Shown here: one piece after another, positions 15,657-22,973 of the stretch
Layout: each line of letters opens with the position of its first letter
Numbering within the stretch: the first letter of the stretch is position 1
Assembly: GCA_030604085.1 (NCBI GenBank)
Contig: JAUVWP010000003.1
Span: 1 to 39,252, forward strand
Length of the DNA: 39,252 bases
Origin: Methanosarcinales archaeon
Lineage (GTDB): Archaea > Halobacteriota > Methanosarcinia > Methanosarcinales > Methanogasteraceae
Direction: 5' to 3'
Notes under the pieces: model-generated
What the model was told of the DNA's origin: nothing
Databases searched by the model: none
What the model saw: the letters and a program-made list of their open reading frames with translations, nothing else
Program-made: the position numbers and the translations under genes

Positions 15657-16255
15657 AAGCAATCAAGATAATAATGATAATCCTTCTGGCAGTTGCCGCG
15701 TGTGCGTGCATCGTGCCAGACGAGCCGGAGATACCGACACCAACACCGACCCCCGACCAGACGCCAATAATACCGCAAGGCATCGCAGGCATGATTCCCG
15801 CGGAGAATCTCCCGAGGACGTTTAAACTGATAGCACTGGTCGATGAAAACACGACAGGGTCGATGAACATAACCGAGGAAGCACTGTCAATGATCGTTGG
15901 AAACCTAAGCGTCGGAGAGATTAAGGCAGTTCAGGGAGTCTACGACTTTGAAGCTAAGACATATTCAGTCTCTGTAACCGTCATCGAGTGCACCGATTCG
16001 GTGAATGCCGCAAATGCTGTCGAGAACTACAAGAACAATCCAGATTTCGAGAACCCCCCGTCACTGACGGTCTCTCGATTCGGGAAGGTGACGTTCAACG
16101 AGCACGAGGCGACCGAAGTTCGGAGGAAACCACTTGGAAGCGATGGCATAAGATATGGCTATATCTGGTCAAACGGCAACTTCGTCTTCATCGTTGAGCC
16201 CGGGACTGACAACAGACTGGAGAGCATGGAACTGGCTCAAATGACCCTATCCTAA
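15653..16255 (+). CDS. Hypothetical lipoprotein
   Basis: The 200-residue product has an N-terminal hydrophobic helix (IIMIILLAVAACACI) with a lipobox-like Cys at about 18-20. A Thr/Pro-rich linker (PEIPTPTPTPDQTP) follows, then a beta-rich extracellular domain of about 150 residues (MIPAENLPRTFKLIALVDENT, later YGYIWSNGNFVFIVEPG). No family is recognised. Such lipid-anchored archaeal proteins sit on the outer face of the membrane. It is translationally coupled to the HTH gene and followed 13 bp later by another lipoprotein gene, with an AACAGGAGG ribosome site between. Confidence 0.7.
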   Translation: MKAIKIIMIILLAVAACACIVPDEPEIPTPTPTPDQTPIIPQGIAGMIPAENLPRTFKLIALVDENTTGSMNITEEALSMIVGNLSVGEIKAVQGVYDFEAKTYSVSVTVIECTDSVNAANAVENYKNNPDFENPPSLTVSRFGKVTFNEHEATEVRRKPLGSDGIRYGYIWSNGNFVFIVEPGTDNRLESMELAQMTLS

Positions 16256-16268
16256 AACAGGAGGCTAC

Positions 16269-17264
16269 ATGAAGAAAACTATAGTAATACTGAAGGTACT
16301 ACTGCTTGCAGCGTTTTCCGGATGCGTCGAAAGTCCGGAAGATGACGAGGCAGAAGAAGCAACAATGACACATCTCCGCATCGGATACCAGCCAAGCACC
16401 CATCAGATCGCACACATGGTTGCGATGGATAAGGGCTGGTGGGAAGAGGATCTCGCAGAGTTCGGGATCACGAAAGTTTCTGATAGCGAGTTCCCATCGG
16501 GTCCGCCAGAGATGGTTGCCATGATGGGCGGTCACCTCGATATCGCGTACGTTGGCGCTGCGCCGCCGATCACTGCGATCGCGCAAGGGCTCGATGCGAA
16601 GATCGTTGCTGCTGTGCAGACCCAAGGATCCGATCTCGTGCTCAGGCCAGAGATCAACTACACCTCACCATCCGACCTTCGCGGGCTTACGATCGCAACG
16701 TTCCCGCCGGGCTCGATTCAGGACACAGTATTCAGGAAATTCCTGATGGATAACAACATCAGCACCGATGATGTTGTGATCAAGGAGATGGGACCTGGTG
16801 ACGCGATGGCTGCGATCACAGCAGGGGCAGTGGATGGTGTCTTCCTGCCGCATCCGGGTCCGGCAGTGATCGAGATGGAGGGTAACGGCAGAAGCGTTGT
16901 CGGTTCAGGCGAGATGTGGCAGGATCATGCATGCTGCTGCCTGCTCGTAAGCGGTGAACTGATCAGGAAACACCCGGAGATGGTCAAGCAGATCATCAGG
17001 ACGCACATCAAGGCGACCGAGTATCTCAAAGGGAACCAGGACGAGGCAGCCGGGATATTCGCAAATAAGACAGGATATGATCTCGACAAGGTCAAGTATT
17101 CCTTCGAAACGTGGGACGGTGAATGGATCAGCGATCCACACCTCGAGATTAACAGCACCCTCAAATTTGCGAAGGTTCACTACGATCTCGGAAATATCGA
17201 CACAACGCTTACAGAGGAGGATCTCTTTGATACAAGGTTCTATGATGCGGTGACAGGGGAGTAA
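16269..17264 (+). CDS. ABC-type substrate-binding lipoprotein (SsuA/TauA/NMT1-like)
   Basis: The 331-residue product has a lipobox LLAAFSGC (Cys ~19) and then a periplasmic-binding-protein-2 fold of the nitrate/sulfonate/taurine class. Conserved-looking pieces are LRIGYQPSTHQIAHMVAMDKGWW, GGHLDIAYVGAAPPITAIAQG, LRGLTIATFPPGSIQDTVF and AITAGAVDGVFLPHPGPAV, with QDHACCCLLVSGELI beyond. No permease or ATPase gene lies beside it, so its transporter is elsewhere. The ligand (an oxyanion, sulfonate or pyrimidine precursor) cannot be named. The terminator at 17255 closes the three-gene unit that starts at 14685. Confidence 0.85.
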   Translation: MKKTIVILKVLLLAAFSGCVESPEDDEAEEATMTHLRIGYQPSTHQIAHMVAMDKGWWEEDLAEFGITKVSDSEFPSGPPEMVAMMGGHLDIAYVGAAPPITAIAQGLDAKIVAAVQTQGSDLVLRPEINYTSPSDLRGLTIATFPPGSIQDTVFRKFLMDNNISTDDVVIKEMGPGDAMAAITAGAVDGVFLPHPGPAVIEMEGNGRSVVGSGEMWQDHACCCLLVSGELIRKHPEMVKQIIRTHIKATEYLKGNQDEAAGIFANKTGYDLDKVKYSFETWDGEWISDPHLEINSTLKFAKVHYDLGNIDTTLTEEDLFDTRFYDAVTGE

Positions 17265-17285
17265 TCCCCTTTTTGTTTCTTTTTA
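17255..17285 (+). terminator. Intrinsic-type terminator overlapping the stop codon
   Basis: AGGGGA (17255-17260) pairs with TCCCCT (17265-17270) around a GTAA loop that contains part of the TAA stop. A T-rich tract TTTTTGTTTCTTTTT follows. Confidence 0.65.
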
Positions 17286-17609
17286 GCGCTATCGAATATA
17301 TCTGGTACTGTTCTAACATACGGTAGTTTGCCACAGTGGGTGCTATAATCGAATATGCTCAATAGCATCGGGCTGCATACCCCCCGGGTCTCACCACAGA
17401 GGCCGCGGAGAACGCGGAGTTTTTCACTCCGCTCCCTCTACATGCTGCCGGCTTTGCTAACGCATTCCGCGGTTAAATCCCCTACATTGGTCCTCGTGAT
17501 TTTAACCACGCTGTATCGAGCGCGTATACCTGATTTGGGACACTACCCAAAAATCTTATATGTTCCGGAACCCATTGCAAAGGACAGGGAGTAATACGGG
17601 AGAGTGGTT
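17286..17609 (+). promoter_or_regulatory. Intergenic region with degenerate repeat and histidine-kinase promoter
   Basis: About 320 bp without a gene. It holds repeat copy A (17393-17476, listed separately). CTTATATG at 17555-17562 is the likely TATA box for the kinase gene, predicting a start near 17587. CGGGAG at 17597-17602 is the ribosome site for ATG 17610. Confidence 0.5.
17393..17476 (+). repeat. Dispersed intergenic repeat, copy A
   Basis: Starts ACCACAGAGGCCGCGGAG, then a second CGCGGAG. The inverted pair GCGGAG / CTCCGC flanks a short T-rich loop. TGCTGCC and a closing TTCCGCGGTTA follow. Copy B at 24894-24981 has the same order of blocks. It resembles the widespread degenerate 'ACCGCAGAGgaCGCGGAG' intergenic repeats of prokaryotes. 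Confidence 0.5.
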
Positions 17610-19589
17610 ATGGGACAAGTTGGCACAGCTGATGGTGATGCTTCCGGGCGTCCGGACTCGAATGATAAGAATATAACCTCATACAAGATCACGATCTCGA
17701 TTCTTTTCGGGTTGCTCGGATTTATAGTAAACTTCTATCCTGTGGATTTTGTATTTTACGGCACGTATAAAATGAGTTTTCTCCTCGGGCTCGTGTTTCC
17801 CATGCTGATCACGCTTGCGTGGGGCTGGAGGTACGGGCTTCTGTCCGCGCTCGCTGGCGGCTGCCAGACGCTGTGGATACTCTGGATGCCAGGAAGCGGT
17901 TACGGTCCATTTGTATCGGTGCCGCCGTTTACGCTCTGGATCGTCTGGCACGGATGGTTCTTGCGTATCAGATACAGCATCTATCTCGGAGAGCTGATAT
18001 TCCGTATATTCAATACAGCGCTCCTCTACACCGTATTCAGATGGGTATTTACCCTAAACGTCCCGCCTGCCAACACATACATGCCGCTTGCGGTAGCGCA
18101 CTCGATCGTGTTTAAAAAGGCGGTAAACGGGCTGTTAATCATCTTTATCGCACAGGGGCTCCTGTACTCAGACCCTGTAAGGCAGTTTTTTAAGCTGCCG
18201 AAGAGCACGGCAGACCCGCGCCTCTATTACACCTATACAAGCGCCGTCATTCTTGGCGGGATACTGATCTTCAGTTTCATCGGCGAGAGGTATATATGGG
18301 GGCTCTGGGGTCCCGAGTTTCAATATGCTGCCTGCATACTCGGCTCGGTACTGTTGCTGATGCTCGGAATCCTCTGCACATACAAAGCCGCCAATGTATT
18401 TGCGAAGAGGAAGACCGAAGAACTCATCCATGCGGAAGAAGTGCTGCGTGAGAGCGAGAAGAAACTCTCGCAGATCATCGATGGAAGTTCGATACCGACC
18501 TTTGTGATCGATGGAGGTCACACCGTGACACACTGGAACATAGCGTGTGAGAACCTGACAGGAATCCCTGCAAGCGCGATTGTAGGAACCAGCAGACACT
18601 GGTCGGCATTCTATCCGGCAGAGAGACCGCTCATGGCTGATATGATAGTGGATGAGCTGCCAGAGGAAGAGATGGCCAGATACTACGGCGATGAGTATCA
18701 AATATCCACCCTTATCGAAGGAGGTTGTGAAGCCGAGAAATTCTTCCCGCATCTGGGCGGGGGTGGGAAATGGATTTTTTTCACAGCAGCGCCACTTAGG
18801 AACCCCGAAGGGGAGATCGTTGGCGCTATCGAGGCGTTGCAGGACGTAACTGCGCGCAAAATCGCGGAGGCAAAGCTGAATCAGACGTTGACAGACCTGA
18901 AGCGTTCCAATGCTGAACTCGAGCAGTTCGCATACGTCGCGTCCCATGACCTGCAAGAGCCGCTTCGCATGGTCTCTGGTTACATGCAGCTTATGAAACG
19001 GCGATACGAGGGCAAACTTGACTCCGATGCCGACGAGTTCATCGGCTTTGCCGTAGACGGTGCGAACCGGATGCAGACGCTGATCAACGACCTGCTCTCA
19101 TATTCGCGGGTCGGCACACGTGGTAAGCCGCTCACACCGACCGACTGCGAAATGCTCCTTGAGCAGACACTCTCCAACCTGAAAGCATCTATTGACGATA
19201 GTGGTGCAGTGGTTACCCATGATCCCCTCCCAACCGTGATGGCGGATGGCTCGCAACTGGCTCAGATGTTTCAGAACCTGATCGGTAACGCGATCAAGTT
19301 TAAGGGCGAGGAGCCGCCGCGTATCCACATCACAGCAGAGCAAAAGGGGGATGAGTGGCTCTTCTCGGTGGCTGACAACGGCATCGGCATCGAGCATGAG
19401 TTCTTCGACCGCATCTTTGTGATATTCCAGCGCCTGCACGGCAGGGACGTGTATACGGGCACCGGGATCGGGCTTGCGATCTGCAAGAAGATTGTCAATC
19501 GGCACGGCGGCAGGATTCGGGTGGAATCGGAGCCCGGGCAGGGCTCGACGTTCTATTTCACGATCCCGACAAAAGGAGGGGGGCAGTAA
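17610..19589 (+). CDS. Membrane sensor histidine kinase (multi-TM, PAS, HisKA, HATPase)
   Basis: About 659 residues. The N-terminal half has some seven hydrophobic helices (~25-270) and is probably the sensing domain. A coiled linker leads to a PAS domain (~285-410: SQIIDGSSIPTFVIDGGHTV, GAIEALQDVTARK). The HisKA domain has the phospho-acceptor His in FAYVASHDLQEPLRMVSGYM (~440-460). The ATPase domain shows N box FQNLIGNAIKFKG, G1 VADNGIGIE, F box FVIFQRLHG and G2 GTGIGLAICKKIV. A GTG at 17604 would add two codons; ATG 17610 is preferred for its ribosome site. No response regulator is adjacent. Its TAA overlaps the start of the broken sensor gene. Confidence 0.92.
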   Translation: MGQVGTADGDASGRPDSNDKNITSYKITISILFGLLGFIVNFYPVDFVFYGTYKMSFLLGLVFPMLITLAWGWRYGLLSALAGGCQTLWILWMPGSGYGPFVSVPPFTLWIVWHGWFLRIRYSIYLGELIFRIFNTALLYTVFRWVFTLNVPPANTYMPLAVAHSIVFKKAVNGLLIIFIAQGLLYSDPVRQFFKLPKSTADPRLYYTYTSAVILGGILIFSFIGERYIWGLWGPEFQYAACILGSVLLLMLGILCTYKAANVFAKRKTEELIHAEEVLRESEKKLSQIIDGSSIPTFVIDGGHTVTHWNIACENLTGIPASAIVGTSRHWSAFYPAERPLMADMIVDELPEEEMARYYGDEYQISTLIEGGCEAEKFFPHLGGGGKWIFFTAAPLRNPEGEIVGAIEALQDVTARKIAEAKLNQTLTDLKRSNAELEQFAYVASHDLQEPLRMVSGYMQLMKRRYEGKLDSDADEFIGFAVDGANRMQTLINDLLSYSRVGTRGKPLTPTDCEMLLEQTLSNLKASIDDSGAVVTHDPLPTVMADGSQLAQMFQNLIGNAIKFKGEEPPRIHITAEQKGDEWLFSVADNGIGIEHEFFDRIFVIFQRLHGRDVYTGTGIGLAICKKIVNRHGGRIRVESEPGQGSTFYFTIPTKGGGQ

Positions 19590-19790
19590 TGAGTGCGCGG
19601 GGCAATCCCCTAGCGATTGTTATCCTCGCCATGTTTCTTATCCTCTCCCTGTGTGCCCTGCTTTCGTATGCGCGAGGAAGAGCCGGCAAAAGCGTGTGCT
19701 TGTACTGAATTCGTATCACAGGGGTTTGCACAGACTGATGATGCTGTAAAAAGAATTGAGTCTGTTTTGGAACCGGAAAAATGGTATTGA
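19589..19790 (+). pseudogene. Remnant of a second exported sensor / substrate-binding gene
   Basis: The ATG at 19589 overlaps the kinase stop (TAATG) and begins a signal-like sequence (IVILAMFLILSLCALLSYA) that stops at a TGA at about 19706. The next frame reads QKRVLVLNSYHRG. A further frame reads GFAQTDDAVKRIESVLEPE and ends at 19788-19790. Joined, VLVLNSYHRGFAQTDDAVKR is the N-terminal signature of ABC-type periplasmic-binding domains found alone or on sensor kinases. At least two frameshifts and loss of the rest of the gene mark it as decayed. Its former role was presumably a partner or second sensor for the upstream kinase. Confidence 0.7.
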
Positions 19791-19816
19791 ACCTGTAAAA
19801 CGTTTCGATAAATCGG

Positions 19817-20341
19817 CTATCGATCCCCGGTCTTCACCAGTTCGAGACGCTGCCCTTTGACTACCAGCTTGTCCGACCGTCTTGCAATGCCTCTTATGAA
19901 CGTCGAACTCAGGTCAAAGACCCTGGACAGTCCTGCCATCGAGCGGTTGCCCTTGGAAACTTCCTCTTCGATCGACTCGATCATATCGGCAAGCTCCCCA
20001 TCGCTCTTGAACGTGATCATGATCAGGTCGCTCATATCCTTGATCGAACACTGGAAATTTGCATGTAACTTTGAATACGATACCGTATACTCCTTGTCCG
20101 GAGTTTTGCCAGGCTCTGGCATCCGCCACTGGCTCTCGATCAGCCCGCTCTTCCGCAGGATCTCGAGACTTGGCTTGACGTCTGTACCGATGCTCTCTGC
20201 AAGTTCCTGCTCGGTCATCCATCCCTCTGATAACTCATCAAAGACGCTTTTGTGTATACCTGAGCCGAATGTCCGCAGCAATGGCACCAGATCGGAAGGG
20301 TCGTTTACGAGTTTTGTCCGTTTCCCCATCTGTGTCGTCAT
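19817..20341 (-). CDS. Winged-helix (ArsR-like) regulator, last gene of the tubulin-like operon
   Basis: The 174-residue protein starts MTTQMGKRTKLVNDPSDLVP. A winged-helix domain lies at ~25-75 (IHKSVFDELSEGWMTEQELA, SLEILRKSGLIES). An alpha/beta stretch follows (YTVSYSKLHANFQCSI, LIMITFKSDGELADMI), then a second helical region (NRSMAGLSRVFDLSSTFIRG) that could be another small helix-turn-helix. It shares the strand with four genes upstream. Only 6 bp separate it from the preceding stop, in the same frame. The stop is TAG. It could control its own operon; the ligand is unknown. Confidence 0.75.
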   Translation of the reverse strand: MTTQMGKRTKLVNDPSDLVPLLRTFGSGIHKSVFDELSEGWMTEQELAESIGTDVKPSLEILRKSGLIESQWRMPEPGKTPDKEYTVSYSKLHANFQCSIKDMSDLIMITFKSDGELADMIESIEEEVSKGNRSMAGLSRVFDLSSTFIRGIARRSDKLVVKGQRLELVKTGDR

Positions 20342-20347
20342 GGTGCA

Positions 20348-20623
20348 CTATGTCCTTGCCAGATTGTCCAGAAACGCCTTTGCCTCGGTCTCATCGCCGT
20401 GCACGAAAATAAGTCTCATCTCATTGTTCAGTTCGATCACCATCTTATCAAAGAATTTCTTTTTGGCGTGAACCCTAATATCGTTTTCGGTGTACATACG
20501 CGCATCGTTACTGTAGTACAGATCATGCCCGCCTTCGATACGGAAGACCTTAAACCCCATCTTCGAAAGAATATCGGTGACCGATTCTACGGAGATCCTA
20601 TCCTCATACTGTCTTATAATCAT
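20348..20623 (-). CDS. Conserved-looking 91-residue protein, unknown function
   Basis: The small alpha/beta protein begins MIIRQYEDRISVESVTDILS. It has KMGFKVFRIEGGHDLYYSND (residues ~21-40), DIRVHAKKKFFDKMVIELNN (~48-67) and RLIFVHGDETEAKAFLDNLA. No signal peptide or membrane segment is present, so it is cytoplasmic. It sits 12 bp after the tubulin-like gene and 6 bp before the regulator gene, and ends in TAG. The next gene is in frame with it, so read-through of that TAG would fuse the two, but close packing explains the arrangement without read-through. No family is recognised. Confidence 0.65.
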   Translation of the reverse strand: MIIRQYEDRISVESVTDILSKMGFKVFRIEGGHDLYYSNDARMYTENDIRVHAKKKFFDKMVIELNNEMRLIFVHGDETEAKAFLDNLART

Positions 20624-20635
20624 GCATCCCTATTA

Positions 20636-21736
20636 TTAGTATATTGGCTCAAGATCTTCGATATGAGAAAACGCGCTGTCGAGCTGGCTTTTTGACTTGT
20701 CCTGCCGTTCCCTCTCAAACCGAATTGCCTCTGCCGCAATGGCATACAATTTTTCAAGTTCCGGGACTGAGTTTAGCGTAAATAGCGATAAAACTCTTGG
20801 TCTGCCCTTCTGGATAAGAACCCCTTTGAAGACCTGTCCAACCTCGGTGGACAGATCTTCTATGGTCTTGGTGATCAGATCAAGATCAAGATATTTCTTG
20901 TCGCCTTTGATGATCAGCATCGCACGCGCACCTTCCTTGTAGACGTTTGTCGGGAAGAGAAGTCCGCTCGGCTTGAAACTTCCGAGAATCGCTGATTTGA
21001 TTGTACTATCCTTGGACGCCTCGTAAAATCCCATGGTTCCGATACCGATCCCCCCGTTCATCACAGTCTTGAGATCGCCAAGGTCGGTGACCATCAGCAT
21101 CTCGCTGTTGAGCGCCTCTATAAGGAAGAGCAACCGCCGCGCGGTCGTGGTGTTGAACTTGTCGTAAGCGGATTTGATGTCGCCGGCGTACTTCTTCAGA
21201 TATTGGTTATCCACGAGCAGCACTCCGGAAGGTTTCTCTTCTACGAGGTCTTTCAGGCAGAAAGCAGCGTTCTGCAGGAAGATGGATCCTTCTTCCCTGA
21301 ATGGAAGTACTGCAATGCAGATTACCGGAGCGTTGTTATATGTTTCTTTCAGTTCGCGCACGAGAAGCGGTGCAAATGATGAACCGCTCCCGCCGGCGGC
21401 AGATGTGATGATGAAAATAAGGTCGAATGTCCCTCTTCTATCGATCTCGCTCATGATAATTTCCTTATTATCCTCAAAAACTTGTTTCCCGAGGGTTCGA
21501 TTCGCGCCGACGCCGTGCAGATGCGGGACATGCAACCGGTCCTTCGCACGCGTATCCACAAGTCCTTTCAAGTCATTGATCGCTGTGTTGATCGCAATCG
21601 TCTTGACCGATGCCGGAAACTTCTGGCGTGTGTAGTATTTCGCAAATGCACCGCCGCGTCCAAACGCCTCACGATTCATCGCATCAAGTATCCGATTTCC
21701 GCATTGCCCCAGTCCAAGAACTAATATGTTAAGCAT
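20636..21736 (-). CDS. Tubulin/FtsZ-superfamily GTPase, non-canonical type
   Basis: The 366-residue protein begins MLNILVLGLGQCGNRILDAM. GQCGNRI (10-16) is closer to the tubulin G-box start than to FtsZ. The nucleotide glycine loop is TSAAGGSGSSFAPLL (111-125), a variant of GGGTGSG. A T7-like element around TDLGDLKTVMNGG gives the D-x2-D pattern that completes the GTPase site of the next subunit. The C terminus is helical and charged. It is not one of the usual FtsZ1/FtsZ2 cell-division proteins and resembles the divergent archaeal tubulin-like (CetZ/FtsZ-like) groups. The start is set at ATG 21736, behind AGGTGA; a GTG at 21742 is possible. Neighbours point to the cell envelope. Confidence 0.82.
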   Translation of the reverse strand: MLNILVLGLGQCGNRILDAMNREAFGRGGAFAKYYTRQKFPASVKTIAINTAINDLKGLVDTRAKDRLHVPHLHGVGANRTLGKQVFEDNKEIIMSEIDRRGTFDLIFIITSAAGGSGSSFAPLLVRELKETYNNAPVICIAVLPFREEGSIFLQNAAFCLKDLVEEKPSGVLLVDNQYLKKYAGDIKSAYDKFNTTTARRLLFLIEALNSEMLMVTDLGDLKTVMNGGIGIGTMGFYEASKDSTIKSAILGSFKPSGLLFPTNVYKEGARAMLIIKGDKKYLDLDLITKTIEDLSTEVGQVFKGVLIQKGRPRVLSLFTLNSVPELEKLYAIAAEAIRFERERQDKSKSQLDSAFSHIEDLEPIY

Positions 21737-21751
21737 GGTCACCTGTCTCTT

Positions 21752-22918
21752 TTAATAAGAATATTCTCTGCGTCGCTTTATGATCCATAACAGTATTAAG
21801 AGTATCGGGATTGCCGCAATGATATATACATAATACTTTTCCAAACCCGACTTCTCTGCCCAGAACTCGAAAACGGCGGTTGCCTCCTCGCCTGCCCACA
21901 TCATTTTCATCTCAACCACGTGTTTGCCTTCCTCGCTTGCGACCAGTGTAACCTCGTACTCCTCACCTTTATCTGGCTTGACCGATTCGTATACCGGTTC
22001 CAACTCGCCGCCTTTCGCCAATTTCACGCCGGGAGGCAGATCGCCTTTGACGTAGACCTTTTCAGAGGTGGCGTTCCCGATATTCGTGATCGTAACAACC
22101 ATCGGGACATCATCGCCGCAGGTTACGACGTAGTCGATCGGGTCGATCGAGATCGTCAGTTCCGGCAGCAGGACTTCCTTGGGTATGATCGTAAGGACGC
22201 TGGACTGTGACTCGGTAGAATCCGAAACGCCTGACTCGCCCTTATAGTTCAATACGGAAGCGGGCATCTCGCGCGTCCCTGACTGTGCATCCTCCCTGAT
22301 CTTCAGATCATACTCGATCCTTTCAGTCGCTCCTGCTGCTATATCCTCGATTGTGGACGGGCAGCCATCCTTGTACGTCTTCGCAATCGTGCCCTCATCA
22401 AGCATAATATCCGTGGCAGTGCCGTTTCCTGTGTTCTTGATCGTGAGCGTGACCTTGACGGTCTGGCCGATCTCTGCCTTGTTCGGATCGATCGTTCTCG
22501 TGATGGTAAGTTTCGGGACGGCGACTGGTTCGGTTTCTACTTCGCCAGCATTCCGGTCGGTGACGTATAGTTTTTTCGAGCTTTCTATCACAAACGAGGC
22601 GGCATTGGAGAAGACTGAATCGAGCGTAACCTCTATTATCAGACCGCTACCGCTTGGGTATTCGGTAGGAATGTCTCCTGTATACAGTGTCTTTTTTGTA
22701 CCAACTGGGTCTAGATAACTGTAAAAATGGACTTGTGCAGACCAGCCCATGTCCCCACTAACATCGAGCACCTCAATGTAAATATCATTATTCAGTACTA
22801 CGTATTCATTTACACCTATAGTAACTTTGGTAGTCTCCACGCCAGCAGCAGTCATCGGAAGTACCAGTATGAGAAGAGCCGCAGCCGCCACAACCACTAA
22901 AACTCTACAACCGTTCAT
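21752..22918 (-). CDS. Secreted Ig/CARDB-type surface protein with C-terminal anchor
   Basis: The 388-residue protein has a signal peptide (VLVVVAAAALLILVLPMTAAG, residues ~5-25). An N-terminal beta domain of about 110 residues (VTIGVNEYVVLNNDIYIEVL) follows. Two CARDB/DUF11-like Ig repeats come next: LTITRTIDPNKAEIGQTVKV at ~133 and LTISIDPIDYVVTCGD at ~252. A C-terminal helix (YYVYIIAAIPILLILLWII) ends in KRRREYSY. It would stand on the outer face of the cytoplasmic membrane or S-layer. It lies 55 bp after the Lon-like gene and 15 bp before the tubulin-like ATG, which makes it the likely link between the envelope and the cytoplasmic GTPase in this operon (inference). Confidence 0.78.
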   Translation of the reverse strand: MNGCRVLVVVAAAALLILVLPMTAAGVETTKVTIGVNEYVVLNNDIYIEVLDVSGDMGWSAQVHFYSYLDPVGTKKTLYTGDIPTEYPSGSGLIIEVTLDSVFSNAASFVIESSKKLYVTDRNAGEVETEPVAVPKLTITRTIDPNKAEIGQTVKVTLTIKNTGNGTATDIMLDEGTIAKTYKDGCPSTIEDIAAGATERIEYDLKIREDAQSGTREMPASVLNYKGESGVSDSTESQSSVLTIIPKEVLLPELTISIDPIDYVVTCGDDVPMVVTITNIGNATSEKVYVKGDLPPGVKLAKGGELEPVYESVKPDKGEEYEVTLVASEEGKHVVEMKMMWAGEEATAVFEFWAEKSGLEKYYVYIIAAIPILLILLWIIKRRREYSY

Positions 22919-22973
22919 CGATACTAACCTCTGTGTGTATATGTTTTAAACTTTGCGAACCACTGCACCTGAA

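Noticed and set aside
20339-20350. TAG read-through fusing the 91-residue protein to the winged-helix regulator
   Set aside because: They are in the same frame, but a normal ATG with close spacing follows the TAG. Both parts look complete, so ordinary operon packing explains it.
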